Positions 28,801 to 37,883 of a stretch of 64,000 bases of DNA are shown one piece after another. The position numbers and the translations under genes are program-made. This DNA is from a beta proteobacterium MWH-UniP1 (GTDB lineage: Bacteria > Pseudomonadota > Gammaproteobacteria > Burkholderiales > Burkholderiaceae_A): the NCBI GenBank assembly GCA_036362785.1, contig CP143625.1:435401-499400 (forward strand), written 5' to 3'. Under the pieces are notes generated by a model. It did no database searches. It was not told where the DNA came from and saw nothing but the letters and a program-made list of their open reading frames with translations. Numbering within the stretch: the stretch's first letter is position 1; every line of letters begins with the position of its first letter.

Positions 28801-31800
28801 ATGGCCTTTATGAGTGAAGCTGCGCTGGAGCAGATGCTTGTCGATCAACTTAGCACGCTGGGCTACAGCATTGCAGCAGAGGAGGTCATTGGGCCGGATG
28901 GTTCGCATCCAGAGCGTGAAAGCCACGATCAGGTCATTCTGACACGCAGGCTTGCCGAAGCCGTTGCCCGTATCAACCCCAGTGTTCCCGAAGAAGCAAG
29001 GGCAGATGCAGCTCGCAAGCTGACGCAGACAGAGTTCCCCACTCTGCTAGAAGAAAACCGCCGTATCCACAAGCTGCTGACTGAAGGGGTGGATGTTGAG
29101 TACTACGACCGGGATGGCACGCTGAAGGCTGGCAAGGTTAACCTGATCGACTTCCATAACCTCGACAACAATGATTGGCTGGCGGTCAATCAGTTCGTGG
29201 TGATTGCCGGTACTTACAACCGCAGACCTGACGTTGTGGTCTTCGTCAACGGGCTGCCTGTGGCTGTGATCGAACTCAAAGCACCTGGCAGTGACAACGC
29301 CACCCTGGCCAGTGCGTTCAACCAACTGCAAACCTATAAGTCACAAATCCCAGCGCTGTTCACGACCAATGCGGTGTTGATTACGAGTGATGGACTGACC
29401 GCACGTATTGGCTCGCTGAGCGCAGACATTGAGCGTTTCATGCCATGGCGCACTACCGATGGCAAGGATGTGGCAGCCAAGGGCACACCGGAACAGCAGA
29501 CACTGATCGAGGGTGTTTTGGAGCGTGGCCGCTTGCTGCAACTGCTTCGTGACTTCACGGTGTTTGGCGATACAAAGGTTGGGCTAGCGAAGATCATCGC
29601 CGGATACCACCAGTTTCACGCAGTCAATCATGCGGTGGCCTGCACGATCAAAGCCAGTCGGCCAGAGGGTGACAAACGTGCAGGGGTCATCTGGCACACG
29701 CAGGGTTCAGGCAAAAGCCTGCTGATGGCTTTTTACGCTGGGCAGCTTGTGCGTCACAGTGACATGGCAAACCCAACCCTTGTCGTACTCACTGACCGAA
29801 ACGACCTCGACGATCAACTGTTCGGCACGTTCTCCATGTGCCAAGACCTGATTCGTCAGCGTCCAGAACAAGCCAACAGTCGGGAAGACCTGCAAAAGAT
29901 TCTCAGTCGTTCATCGGGTGGCGTGGTTTTCACGACTATCCAGAAATTTAGCCCGGATGCAGGCACAAGCACATATCCCGTACTCACAGACCGCCGCAAC
30001 GTCATCGTGATCGTTGATGAAGCCCACCGCAGTCAATACGGATTCAAGGCCAAGATGGACAGCAAGACGGGTGAGATTGGCTACGGCTTTGCCAAGTACC
30101 TGCGTGATGCTCTGCCGAACGCATCATTCATCGGTTTCACCGGTACACCCATTGAAGCCGATGATGTCAATACACCCGCAGTGTTCGGCAACTACATCGA
30201 CGTTTACGACATTAGCCGCGCTGTGGAAGATGGTGCGACGGTGCCCATTTACTACGAGTCTCGGCTTGCACGTATCGAGCTGGATGAGGACGAGAAGCCC
30301 AAGATCGACGCCGAGATTGAAGCACTGACTGAAGAAGATGACCTGATCGAACAGGAACGCTTCAAGAAGAAATGGTCAACGATTGAAGCATTGGTGGGCA
30401 GCGACAAGCGCATTGACTTGGTTGCCAAGGATTTGGTCGATCACTTCGAGGCACGAACAGCAGCGATGCCGGGCAAAGCCATGGTTGTCTGCATGAGCCG
30501 CCGTATCTGTATCAAGCTCCACGATGCCATCGTCAAGCTTCGGCCTCAGTGGTACAGCAAAGACGACACGCAGGGTGCGATAAAGGTCGTGATGACTGGT
30601 GCAGCCAGTGACCCTATCGAGTGGCAAGAACACATCGGCAATAAGCAGCGACGTGACACGCTGGCTGGCCGTGCCCGTGACCCTAAAGACGATTTGAAGA
30701 TCGTCATTGTTCGGGACATGTGGCTGACCGGGTTCGATGCGCCCTGTATGCACACCATGTACGTGGACAAGCCGATGCGTGGTCACGGATTGATGCAGGC
30801 CATTGCTCGTGTGAACCGTGTGTTCAAAGACAAGCAAGGTGGCTTGATCGTTGACTACATCGGTATCGCCCAAAACCTCAAGTCAGCTCTGCAAATCTAC
30901 AGTCCCGGCGACCGTGACAAGACAGGCATCGACGAGAGCCAAGCAGTAGCCGTGATGCTGGAGAGATACGAAGTGGTGCGTGACATGTTCCACGGCTACG
31001 ACTACCGCACTGCACTTGATGGCACACCCCAAGAGCGCATGTTGATGATGGCTGATGCCATTGAATGGGTCTTGAACATGCAGCAGAAACTGGCTGCAAA
31101 AGAAAATACCGAGGACAAGAAAAAGCAGGCACACAGACGCTATCAAGATGCCGTGCTGGCTTTGAGCAAGGCGTTCAGTCTTGCCAGTGCAAGTGACGAG
31201 GCACGTGGCATACGAGAGGAAGTGGGTTTCTTCCAAGCCATTCGTGCAGCCTTGATCAAGAGCGCTATTGGTAGTGGTGCAAAACAGCAAGACAAGGACA
31301 TGGCGATCCAGCAGATCCTCAGTCGTGCAGTCATTTCCACTGAGATCGTGGACATACTGGCAGCGACAGGATTGAAGACGCCGGACATTTCGATTCTGTC
31401 GGAAGACTTTTTGGCTGAGTTGCAGCAGATGGAGCGCAAGAACCTCGCCTTGGAAGCACTCAAGAAGCTGCTGAATGATGGCATTCGATCACGCAGCAAG
31501 ACCAACGTGGTCGAAACCAAGGGCTTCACCGAGCGTCTTGAAAATGCTGTGGCTCGATACCATGCCAACGCCATCACGACAGCCGAGGTGTTGCAAGAGT
31601 TGATCGAATTGGCCAAAGACATACGTGCTGCAAGGGCACGTGGCGAGGACAGCGGCCTGAGTGACGACGAGATTGCTTTTTACGACGCACTGGCTGAGAA
31701 CAGCAGTGCAGTCGAGGTCATGGGCAACGATCAACTCAAGCTGATTGCCCACGAACTACTGGAAAGTCTCAAAGCCAACGTGTCCGTGGATTGGGCGCAT

Positions 31801-31953
31801 CGTGAGAATGCACGAGCAAGGCTACGGGTCTTGGTTAAACGCATCTTGAAGAAGTACGGTTATCCCCCTGACATGCAAGATCAGGCAGTACAAACGGTAC
31901 TCCAACAAGCTGAGGCGTTAAGCGCGACTTGGGCGACAAACTACGCTGAGTGA
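28801..31953 (+). CDS. hsdR: Type I restriction endonuclease subunit
   Basis: ATP-dependent translocase and nuclease of the type I system. 1050 residues. The nuclease domain carries [20 protein letters not shown] (Asp about 141 and ExK about 158-160). The SF2 helicase follows with [12 protein letters not shown] (Walker A about 299-310), [16 protein letters not shown] (motif Ia), DEAHRSQYG (about 405), GFTGTPI (motif III) and [20 protein letters not shown] (motif VI). The C-terminal region (about 800-1050) is the helical HsdM-contact part. It is intact and at the end of the operon. With hsdS broken, the subunit may be inactive or may rely on another S subunit. Confidence 0.95.
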   Translation: MAFMSEAALEQMLVDQLSTLGYSIAAEEVIGPDGSHPERESHDQVILTRRLAEAVARINPSVPEEARADAARKLTQTEFPTLLEENRRIHKLLTEGVDVEYYDRDGTLKAGKVNLIDFHNLDNNDWLAVNQFVVIAGTYNRRPDVVVFVNGLPVAVIELKAPGSDNATLASAFNQLQTYKSQIPALFTTNAVLITSDGLTARIGSLSADIERFMPWRTTDGKDVAAKGTPEQQTLIEGVLERGRLLQLLRDFTVFGDTKVGLAKIIAGYHQFHAVNHAVACTIKASRPEGDKRAGVIWHTQGSGKSLLMAFYAGQLVRHSDMANPTLVVLTDRNDLDDQLFGTFSMCQDLIRQRPEQANSREDLQKILSRSSGGVVFTTIQKFSPDAGTSTYPVLTDRRNVIVIVDEAHRSQYGFKAKMDSKTGEIGYGFAKYLRDALPNASFIGFTGTPIEADDVNTPAVFGNYIDVYDISRAVEDGATVPIYYESRLARIELDEDEKPKIDAEIEALTEEDDLIEQERFKKKWSTIEALVGSDKRIDLVAKDLVDHFEARTAAMPGKAMVVCMSRRICIKLHDAIVKLRPQWYSKDDTQGAIKVVMTGAASDPIEWQEHIGNKQRRDTLAGRARDPKDDLKIVIVRDMWLTGFDAPCMHTMYVDKPMRGHGLMQAIARVNRVFKDKQGGLIVDYIGIAQNLKSALQIYSPGDRDKTGIDESQAVAVMLERYEVVRDMFHGYDYRTALDGTPQERMLMMADAIEWVLNMQQKLAAKENTEDKKKQAHRRYQDAVLALSKAFSLASASDEARGIREEVGFFQAIRAALIKSAIGSGAKQQDKDMAIQQILSRAVISTEIVDILAATGLKTPDISILSEDFLAELQQMERKNLALEALKKLLNDGIRSRSKTNVVETKGFTERLENAVARYHANAITTAEVLQELIELAKDIRAARARGEDSGLSDDEIAFYDALAENSSAVEVMGNDQLKLIAHELLESLKANVSVDWAHRENARARLRVLVKRILKKYGYPPDMQDQAVQTVLQQAEALSATWATNYAE

Positions 31954-32002
31954 TGCACAAACTCAGCTAATGCGGAGTTACACAAGCGGTTTTAGAAGAA
32001 GT

Positions 32003-32055
32003 AGGTGGTGGCGATTCGGGGATTCGAACCACGGACCTGCGGATTAAAACTTAGG
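32003..32055 (-). repeat. tRNA 3'-half-like fragment (possible att remnant)
   Basis: On the minus strand the sequence runs TTTTAATCCGCAGGTCC, then GTGGTTCGAATCCCCG and ends AATCGCCACCA. This is an anticodon-loop-like TTTTAA, a variable region, a TTCGAAT T-loop with one mismatch in its stem, and a CCA-ending acceptor strand. The 5' half of a tRNA is not present upstream. It resembles the 3' end of a lysine-type tRNA gene left by integration. Confidence 0.45.
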
Positions 32056-32423
32056 CCAAGACCACTACGACCCCCTGGTTCTTAGCCAAGTACTTTGTCC
32101 AAATGAGCGCCTGCTGACTTTTTGGCGGGAGCTAAAACTATTGTCGTACCAACCTCATTTAATCAGTGCGCCCCAGAACCCCCTGTTTTTCAGAGGCGTA
32201 CCTAGCCTTGCTCAGGTCAACAGGTTTTGAGCAGAAAGCGGTTTGAGCAGGGTTTCGGGGCTGTTTCCGGCGGGGCGAGGTCAATAGCCCCAAAGCAAAA
32301 GGCCCCGCGTGTTGCGTGGCTCCGGGCATGCTCATGTGGCCATGAGCAAGTTAGTGCTGGTAATTTTGGCGGCCCAGCAGGGGTCGCTTCGCTAACTTGC
32401 TGAGGTCAAAATAAATCAAGTTC

Positions 32424-32452
32424 TGGTGGTGTCGGGGATTCGAACCTCTTGA
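32424..32452 (-). repeat. Second tRNA 3'-end-like fragment
   Basis: The minus strand reads GAGGTTCGAATCCCCGACAC and then CACCAG. It shares GGTTCGAATCCCCGA with the fragment at 32003-32055 but then differs (CACCACCA end). It lies about 400 bp away in the same orientation. Together they may mark successive insertion ends. Confidence 0.4.
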
Positions 32453-32661
32453 ACATAACGATACCCCGAACAACTGAGCGTAGGGAGTATAAAAAACCTG
32501 GCTAACCATATAAATGAGTGGCAAACAAAAGTTTGACAAAAATCTCATCGCACTAACTGTTCGCGGATTTTGAAAATTTGTGAAATGCTTATTCCAAATT
32601 CATTCTTGTAACGCACCCACAAAAACCGCATGCTTCGCTCCTTCACAACAAGGAGTCAAGA

Positions 32662-33645
32662 ATGAATATAGCTGCTCATTTACAAGAATACGGATCGCGC
32701 ATCTTTGCCACCGCTACGATCACGATTGGTCTTATGGTTTCCGGCCAAGCCATCGCATTCGGACCGATTGTGTCCCCACAGGAGCTAAAGACCTTGGCAA
32801 GCCGAGGGGATGTGCGGATCCTTGATATTCGAGAAACGCAAGGCACGCCTGAGGCACCAAACTACGATGCTGGACATATCCCCGGCTCAGTATCTGCGCC
32901 CTACTCAAGCTTTCGAGGAAACAAATCCAACCCGGGCCGCCCCGTACCTGAGGCAAAGCTTTCAGCGCTATTAGGCACCATCGGGGTGACGCCTGACACG
33001 AAAATTGTCATTACAAATCGCGGCACTGATGCCACTGATTTCGGGGCGGCAGCACGCGTTTATTGGACCCTGAAGGTTGCGGGCCTGAAGAGTATTGCCA
33101 TCCTTGACGGTGGACTGAAGGGGTGGGCATCTGCTGGCTATGCTTTAAGCACGGAAAAACCAAGCATTAAACCCACCACACTTAGTCTGAAATACGACGA
33201 ATCAGCAATTGTGACGACCGATGAGGTGTCACAAGCGCTAGGCTCAAAAGATTCAAAGACCAAACTCGTCGATGCAAGACCTGCAGGATTTTTCAAAGGC
33301 GAAGTGCGCCATGATGCCGCCAGCCGCTACGGCACTCTACCGGGGGCCCAAAACTTTAGTCACGATTTATGGTTCTTGCCCAAGTCAGCGACTTTGAAAC
33401 CCAGAGGCGAGATCGAGTCTTTGGCAAAGCGTGCAGGACTGATTCATGACCAGGAGACCGTTTCTTTTTGCAACACAGGACACTGGGCGGCAACCAACTG
33501 GTTCGTTCTGTCAGAGGTTTTAGGTCAGAAGGGGGTCAAGATGTATCCAGAATCGGTCGTCGCTTGGTCTAAGACCGAACTTCCTCTGGACAACGAACCT
33601 GGTCGTGTTGGAACGCTGTGGCGGGACCTCAAAAGGATTTTTTGA
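32662..33645 (+). CDS. Periplasmic tandem rhodanese (thiosulfate/mercaptopyruvate sulfurtransferase)
   Basis: Transfers sulfane sulfur from thiosulfate or 3-mercaptopyruvate to a thiol acceptor. 327 residues: a signal peptide (about 1-32, ending SGQAIAF), an inactive N-terminal rhodanese domain (GDVRILDIRETQ; the loop VITNRGTD lacks Cys), and an active C-terminal domain with the persulfide Cys in SFCNTGHWA. A signal peptide places it outside the cytoplasm. Its 3' end overlaps the 3' end of the convergent thioredoxin-like gene by 17 nt. Confidence 0.85.
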   Translation: MNIAAHLQEYGSRIFATATITIGLMVSGQAIAFGPIVSPQELKTLASRGDVRILDIRETQGTPEAPNYDAGHIPGSVSAPYSSFRGNKSNPGRPVPEAKLSALLGTIGVTPDTKIVITNRGTDATDFGAAARVYWTLKVAGLKSIAILDGGLKGWASAGYALSTEKPSIKPTTLSLKYDESAIVTTDEVSQALGSKDSKTKLVDARPAGFFKGEVRHDAASRYGTLPGAQNFSHDLWFLPKSATLKPRGEIESLAKRAGLIHDQETVSFCNTGHWAATNWFVLSEVLGQKGVKMYPESVVAWSKTELPLDNEPGRVGTLWRDLKRIF

Positions 33646-33958
33646 TCAAAACCGATCGTAGATTACGCCCCAGTTCCGCGTGCTCTGGAACTGGGGCTCG
33701 GTCGGTAACAGCGCTAATTAGGCCTTCGAGCGACTCTTTGTTTGGCTTAATTGCTCCGATAAAAAGAACGGCAGTGTCCTTCACAACAATCACGGTCGGA
33801 AACGTCTCGATCTCGGGGCTACCTGGTAGCTCTTCAAAGTCATCAAGGTCTACCCAGGTCACTCTGCAGCCGTGAAAATCCTTGACGATCGTTTTGAAAT
33901 TACGACAGACCCCGCACCAATCCGCGCAAACAATCAGAACACTTGCCTCGAGATTCAA
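33629..33958 (-). CDS. Thioredoxin-like protein
   Basis: 109 residues with the thioredoxin fold. The active site is ADWCGVCRNF, a CxxC. The cis-proline loop reads IETFPTVIVV, as in thioredoxins. It has no signal peptide, so it is cytoplasmic, probably a thiol-disulfide reductase. The start codon is TTG at 33956-33958, 22 bp after the NrsF stop; no better start fits. It may be co-transcribed with the NrsF remnant. Confidence 0.8.
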   Translation of the reverse strand: MNLEASVLIVCADWCGVCRNFKTIVKDFHGCRVTWVDLDDFEELPGSPEIETFPTVIVVKDTAVLFIGAIKPNKESLEGLISAVTDRAPVPEHAELGRNLRSVLIKKSF

Positions 33959-33980
33959 CCTTTAGGCCCAATGAAAATTC

Positions 33981-34553
33981 TCACCAACGCAGCGCCACGG
34001 GCGCAATCAGGCGCCCAATAAGCCCGGTTAGGAATATCCCAAGCGTGTACCAGATGGCGACAAAGGTGGGCGAAGATTCTGGGCAGGCCAAGGCGTACCC
34101 CAAGGCACCAAGGCCTCCTGCCAAAAACCCGCTGGCCCATCCGGCCTGCTTGAGTCGTGTTGGCGCAAGTGTTCTAAGCACAAGGAGTATGCCAAGCAAT
34201 GCCGGCAAGGAAAACACCATGAGTGTCCATGAGCATGATGTCCATGTTTGACCAAGCACAGCGGCACTCTTTTCGTTGCCGGGTGCAAGCGCAAAATACA
34301 CAAGCCCAACAAGCAGCATGCCCCCCACCACGGCCAAGAGCAGTTTGCTCGCACGACCCAGCCTTGAGACCGGTTTGGCGAGAGCGGCCGTGAGTAGTCC
34401 CGCAGCGATGGCCAGAGCGAAGGCATAGCCAAGCTTGACCCAGGTGATAAACAGCGTAAAGCTCTCAGCAGACAAAAGACCAATAAGACTTACCGACAAC
34501 AAAACACTCACAAGAAACCCGGCCGCCGAGACCGGGACGAGTCGCCTGGGCAC
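33981..34553 (-). pseudogene. NrsF-family (DUF1109) anti-sigma membrane protein, 5'-truncated
   Basis: Membrane anti-sigma factors of this family hold an ECF sigma factor (SigF type) that responds to oxidative or metal stress. The 190 residues form six membrane spans and end GLIGRLIAPVALRW. Recognisable features are TWTSCSWTLMVFSLPALLGI, a later Cys in YALACPESSP, and the WYTLGIFLTGLIG span. The family usually has about 20 more N-terminal residues before the VPRRL segment, where this frame starts at a GTG (34551-34553). The missing 5' part coincides with a change of DNA composition and with truncation of the next gene, so the gene is cut by a junction. No sigma factor gene is adjacent. Confidence 0.7.
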
Positions 34554-35740
34554 GGAAGACGCTGGCGCAGGGCCTCATCGCCCAGGATTTCGTTGGCGAG
34601 TTCCACCCAGGCTTCAGGGCTGCTGGCCAGTCCGTGCAGCATGACGATGATCCGCCTGTTCGGATCGTAGGGCTGCATCAAGTAGACGTGCGGGCGGTCG
34701 ATGCCACCCTCGCGCCCGAGCAGGCTGCGCAGCGACTGGCGGTTGAAATTGGCACGGGCCAGCCATACGCCATAGCCGGCCGTGAAATTGGCCGCCAGCG
34801 GCACACGTTGGCCGCGCAGCATAATGGCCGATTCCACATAGGGGTCATGCACCGTCAGACGGGCTGTACGAGCATGCAGCACGCTGTCCAAGTTGTCTCC
34901 GTCGGGATGCAGCAGAACCGTCATGGACGGCGCGGGCATCTCGCTCCAGGGCAGCGGTTGCTGATCATGTTTTGCCGCTGGGCGACCACCCCGAGTTGGG
35001 GCGGCGCTCAGGGACTCGTCCGGAATGACCGCCACAAGCTCGGCGCCAAAGCCGTCGCGCCGGTAGAGGCTACGCAATCCACGGAAAGACAGGGACGAGG
35101 CTGGCAGGAGTTCGGCTGGCACCGCCGTACTGCCCGGTAAGCGCGCGCCGCGCATATCCAGCTTCAGTTCCCAGCCTGCAATGTTCCAACTGGTCTGGTC
35201 GGGCAACTGCGTCGGCATTTGTTGCCGAACTTCGAACATGCCGGTGGCCGCATGCTCGACGGCATAGTTATACCAATCCCGCACTTGGGTCTGGCGATCC
35301 TCGAAGGCCCGCTCTCCCGGAGTATGGTCACCAAGGAACAGATAAGCATAGGCATAGCGAATCGTCTCAAGCCAGGCGGCTTGCTGCGCTGAGCCGGGCT
35401 TCATGGCCTGAGCCTGCGCCAGCCATAGTTCGGACAGTGCAGCCAGGCGTCTATCCGTGGCGACCCCCGTCACGGTAGCCAAGGCCTCCGCGCACTCCGA
35501 GGAGATCGGCTTTGCGCATGCCTGCTCATCCAATGCCGCCACCCTGATGGTCTGGACAGTCGCATCGCTGAGCTTGCCACGTGTCAGGATGTCGCCGCGC
35601 TTGAGTTCGATGGCCTCCCTGGCAGGTAGCGTATGAACTTCAACCACTGGGCCGAACTCGCGCAGGATCGAGCAGCCCCCCAGCAGCAGCGGAGCAAGAG
35701 CGGCGCATGCAATGAGAAGGCAGGCCTGCGGGAACCTCAT
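34508..35740 (-). pseudogene. Alpha/beta-hydrolase lipoprotein, 3'-truncated at a junction
   Basis: An outer-layer lipoprotein with a type II signal (lipobox LLGGC, Cys about residue 22) and a hydrolase domain. It is normal as far as QPYDPNRRIIVMLHGLASSP, the HG oxyanion-hole motif (about 368). After GDEALRQR the frame turns to LPCPGDSSRSRRPGFL, which is not hydrolase sequence and is antisense/shifted NrsF DNA. The nucleophile motif (G-x-S-x-G) and the rest of the fold, about 200 residues, are missing. It overlaps DUF4105 by 4 nt. As sequenced it cannot be catalytic. Confidence 0.75.
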
Positions 35741-36783
35741 GGATTCACCTCGTTGGCAGGGATGCCTGGCACGCCTTGTCGAATCGACATCGAGAAGTCA
35801 TCCTCTGACACATCGGAAGCAAGGGCACGTTCGTTGATATGCCCCAGTGCCTGCAATTCATCGTAACGATAGCCAGGCGTCAATCCATGCAGGTCGTAGA
35901 CGTACCGCGCAAAATATCCAGACAGCAGCAGGCGATAGTCCATTGGCAATGCGGGCGCAATGACCCGGGCCAGCTCGAATACGATGGTCGTGCAGTTACT
36001 GGTTAACGTGTTGTAAAAGCGCGGTTTCTGCCGCAGTTCATTGGCCGCGTTCAGATACTCCAGAAACAACGCGCGGGCACTCGCCTGATTCATCTGCAAG
36101 CGATAGAGATAAACATCTTCGCCTCGCGCGTTGCTGCGCGTACGCACAATGTCTCGCTCATCGGCGGCTACCAGGATCTGCTCGAACTGACGGAAGAATC
36201 CTCCTACCGCCGAGAAGGACTCATGGCGTTCCTTGCGAATTTCCAGCGAGAACACCACGCGTTCACCGCCATCGAAGCCGAACGACACCAGGGTGTGGGC
36301 GATGTGCGGCCCCATCCAGTAGGAAAGCACCAAGTCGGCGCTGCGCAGACGATCCAGGTCGTATGTGCGGCTCTCCCACTGCGGGGTGTAGTCGGTTTCG
36401 CTGCGCCACTGGAAGTTGCGCACATTATTCAGGTGAACATGGTTGCCGTCGATCCTGGCCTCCAGCAACTGAGCGACATCGTCAGCCCATACACGCTGGT
36501 GTGACGGCTGCAGCGTCCCCCACCACATGAGCAGGGAGGCGGCTGCGATCACAAATGCGAATCCGGCGATGTTGCGATTGCGCCGCCCAAGCAAGCCCGC
36601 CCGCGACAAGACAACGGTCACACCCAATGTGGACCACATGGCAATGACAAACCATCGCACCACCGAAGGTCCCGGCATCTGATGCCACAGAGCCAGCGCA
36701 CCCCACACAGTCAGCAGCAGTACCACAAAGCCGATCGCCAAGCCTGCAAGGGCGCGCAGGACTCTGTGCATCACTCCGCTCAT
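35737..36783 (-). CDS. DUF4105 (Lnb N-terminal periplasmic domain) membrane protein
   Basis: 348 residues: three membrane spans (about 10-30, 42-60, 70-90) and a periplasmic domain (about 100-330) of the DUF4105 class, with YNTLTSNCTTIVFELARV containing its conserved Cys. The function of the family is not established; a papain-like or acyl-transfer role has been proposed for relatives. It overlaps the TetR gene and the hydrolase gene by 4 nt each, so the three form a tight operon. Confidence 0.75.
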   Translation of the reverse strand: MSGVMHRVLRALAGLAIGFVVLLLTVWGALALWHQMPGPSVVRWFVIAMWSTLGVTVVLSRAGLLGRRNRNIAGFAFVIAAASLLMWWGTLQPSHQRVWADDVAQLLEARIDGNHVHLNNVRNFQWRSETDYTPQWESRTYDLDRLRSADLVLSYWMGPHIAHTLVSFGFDGGERVVFSLEIRKERHESFSAVGGFFRQFEQILVAADERDIVRTRSNARGEDVYLYRLQMNQASARALFLEYLNAANELRQKPRFYNTLTSNCTTIVFELARVIAPALPMDYRLLLSGYFARYVYDLHGLTPGYRYDELQALGHINERALASDVSEDDFSMSIRQGVPGIPANEVNP

Positions 36784-37415
36784 TGAGGCTGCAAAAGCTC
36801 AAGCAACAGTTGCCGGTGCGCATCCCGTAACTGCACCAGCGAGATGGAAGGATTCCCCTTGGACAGCATCGAGGAACTCAGCCACAGCACTGCGGGCGCG
36901 AGCGCCAACGGGAAGAAGTGTTCGGTCAAGACGCCCGGACGAATGATGCCCCGTTCTATGTTGCGTTGGATGATGAGCTGCGCCCGCTCTTTCAGTCCGT
37001 GCGCAACTTCGTTGTGCCAACGCTGCACCAGCTCTGGTGTTCTGGCGCTTTCGGCCAGAAGCAGCCGGTAAATCGACATCGTGGCAGGGGAGCTAAAGGT
37101 CGCGTATAGGCGATCCAGGTAGACATCTACCAGCTCTGGCAACGTCAGATCTTCATCCGGGAGCCAGCCCTGGAAATCGCAAATCTGCTTTGTCGTACGT
37201 TCGAGCAAGGCATGAAAAATTTCTTCCTTGCTTTTGAAGTGGGCGTAGATGCCAGCCTTGGACAAGCCTGCGCATTCCGCCAGGCGCTCCATTGACACGG
37301 CGTTGTACGTCCGATCCGCGAATTCGACCAAGGCCGCGTCGAGTATTTCTTCTTTTCTGGCGGCAGAGGACAGGTAGCGGCGCTTGTCGGGCGCGTCATC
37401 TTTCTTGGGTAGCAT
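36780..37415 (-). CDS. TetR/AcrR family transcriptional regulator
   Basis: A 211-residue dimeric repressor. The N-terminal HTH domain (about 17-65) reads ARKEEILDAALVEFADRTYN followed by LAECAGLSKAGIYAHFKSKE, the standard TetR signature. The C-terminal ligand pocket is helical. It is first in the TetR-DUF4105-hydrolase operon and divergent from the tripartite efflux genes. The likely operator is the palindrome at 37594-37620. Its ligand is unknown. Confidence 0.9.
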   Translation of the reverse strand: MLPKKDDAPDKRRYLSSAARKEEILDAALVEFADRTYNAVSMERLAECAGLSKAGIYAHFKSKEEIFHALLERTTKQICDFQGWLPDEDLTLPELVDVYLDRLYATFSSPATMSIYRLLLAESARTPELVQRWHNEVAHGLKERAQLIIQRNIERGIIRPGVLTEHFFPLALAPAVLWLSSSMLSKGNPSISLVQLRDAHRQLLLELLQPQ

Positions 37416-37540
37416 TCAAAGGCTCTGTTCAAAGATCTGAGGGGTGTTCCCACGGGCCGGTCACCGGCTCTACCAGAAATCAGGGCCTTCCTTGAACCCA
37501 AGCCGGCAGCTCGAATTGATCTGCGTCAATGACCGACGAG

Positions 37541-37572
37541 CCCGCTGATTGCGGTTCCCGCTGATTGCGGTT
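37541..37572 (+). repeat. Two exact 16-bp tandem repeats
   Basis: CCCGCTGATTGCGGTT occurs twice with no spacer. The second copy supplies the -35 of the efflux promoter, so repeat number could affect expression. Confidence 0.7.
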
Positions 37573-37593
37573 CCCGGATTGTAACGTATAATT

Positions 37594-37620
37594 AAAAACA
37601 ACCGTCCAGTGGTTTGTTTT
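37594..37620. promoter_or_regulatory. Operator-like palindrome for the TetR regulator
   Basis: AAAAACAACC, a 7-base centre, then GGTTTGTTTT. The arms match with one-base slippage and give about 8-9 pairs. It begins two bases after the TATAAT -10, a position where bound repressor would block transcription of the efflux operon. Confidence 0.55.
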
Positions 37621-37883
37621 CAAATTTCACGATGCAAGCCAACTCAGAGGCGCGAACGAACCCGGCACATCGGGATGTGACACAGGAAGAGCACCTAATC
37701 AACCAGCCAGGGGACACGGGGATGCACATATCAACAAGGAGATGAAGTGGACTTGACAGCACTTGCAAGCAGGAAAAGAAGGCCTGCGGACATCGGCCAC
37801 GAACTCCGCATTGCGTGGGTGGCAGCTATCCCCTCCTCTGCAACCAGACCCTCTTCAGCCCGATACCCGTACGGAACGTGACC

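Larger units (their letters stand above)
31954..32661. other. 708-bp non-coding region after hsdR with tRNA-end fragments
   Basis: No open frame here looks like a gene. It holds two minus-strand tRNA 3'-end-like pieces (about 32003-32055 and 32424-32452), an inverted repeat GCAAGTTAG/CTAACTTGC (32346-32354 and 32392-32400), a perfect 7-bp-arm hairpin GCTCATG-TGGC-CATGAGC (32330-32347), and the leader of the rhodanese gene, where AAGGAG at 32650-32655 is its ribosome-binding site. I see no integrase. Confidence 0.5.
37416..37883. promoter_or_regulatory. 468-bp divergent control region of TetR and efflux operons
   Basis: Contains two adjacent exact copies of CCCGCTGATTGCGGTT (37541-37556 and 37557-37572), a TTGCGG-N16-TATAAT promoter reading rightward (37565-37570 and 37587-37592), and the palindrome. 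Nothing else looks coding; the frame starting at 37731 on the minus strand is antisense to the OM factor gene. Confidence 0.5.
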
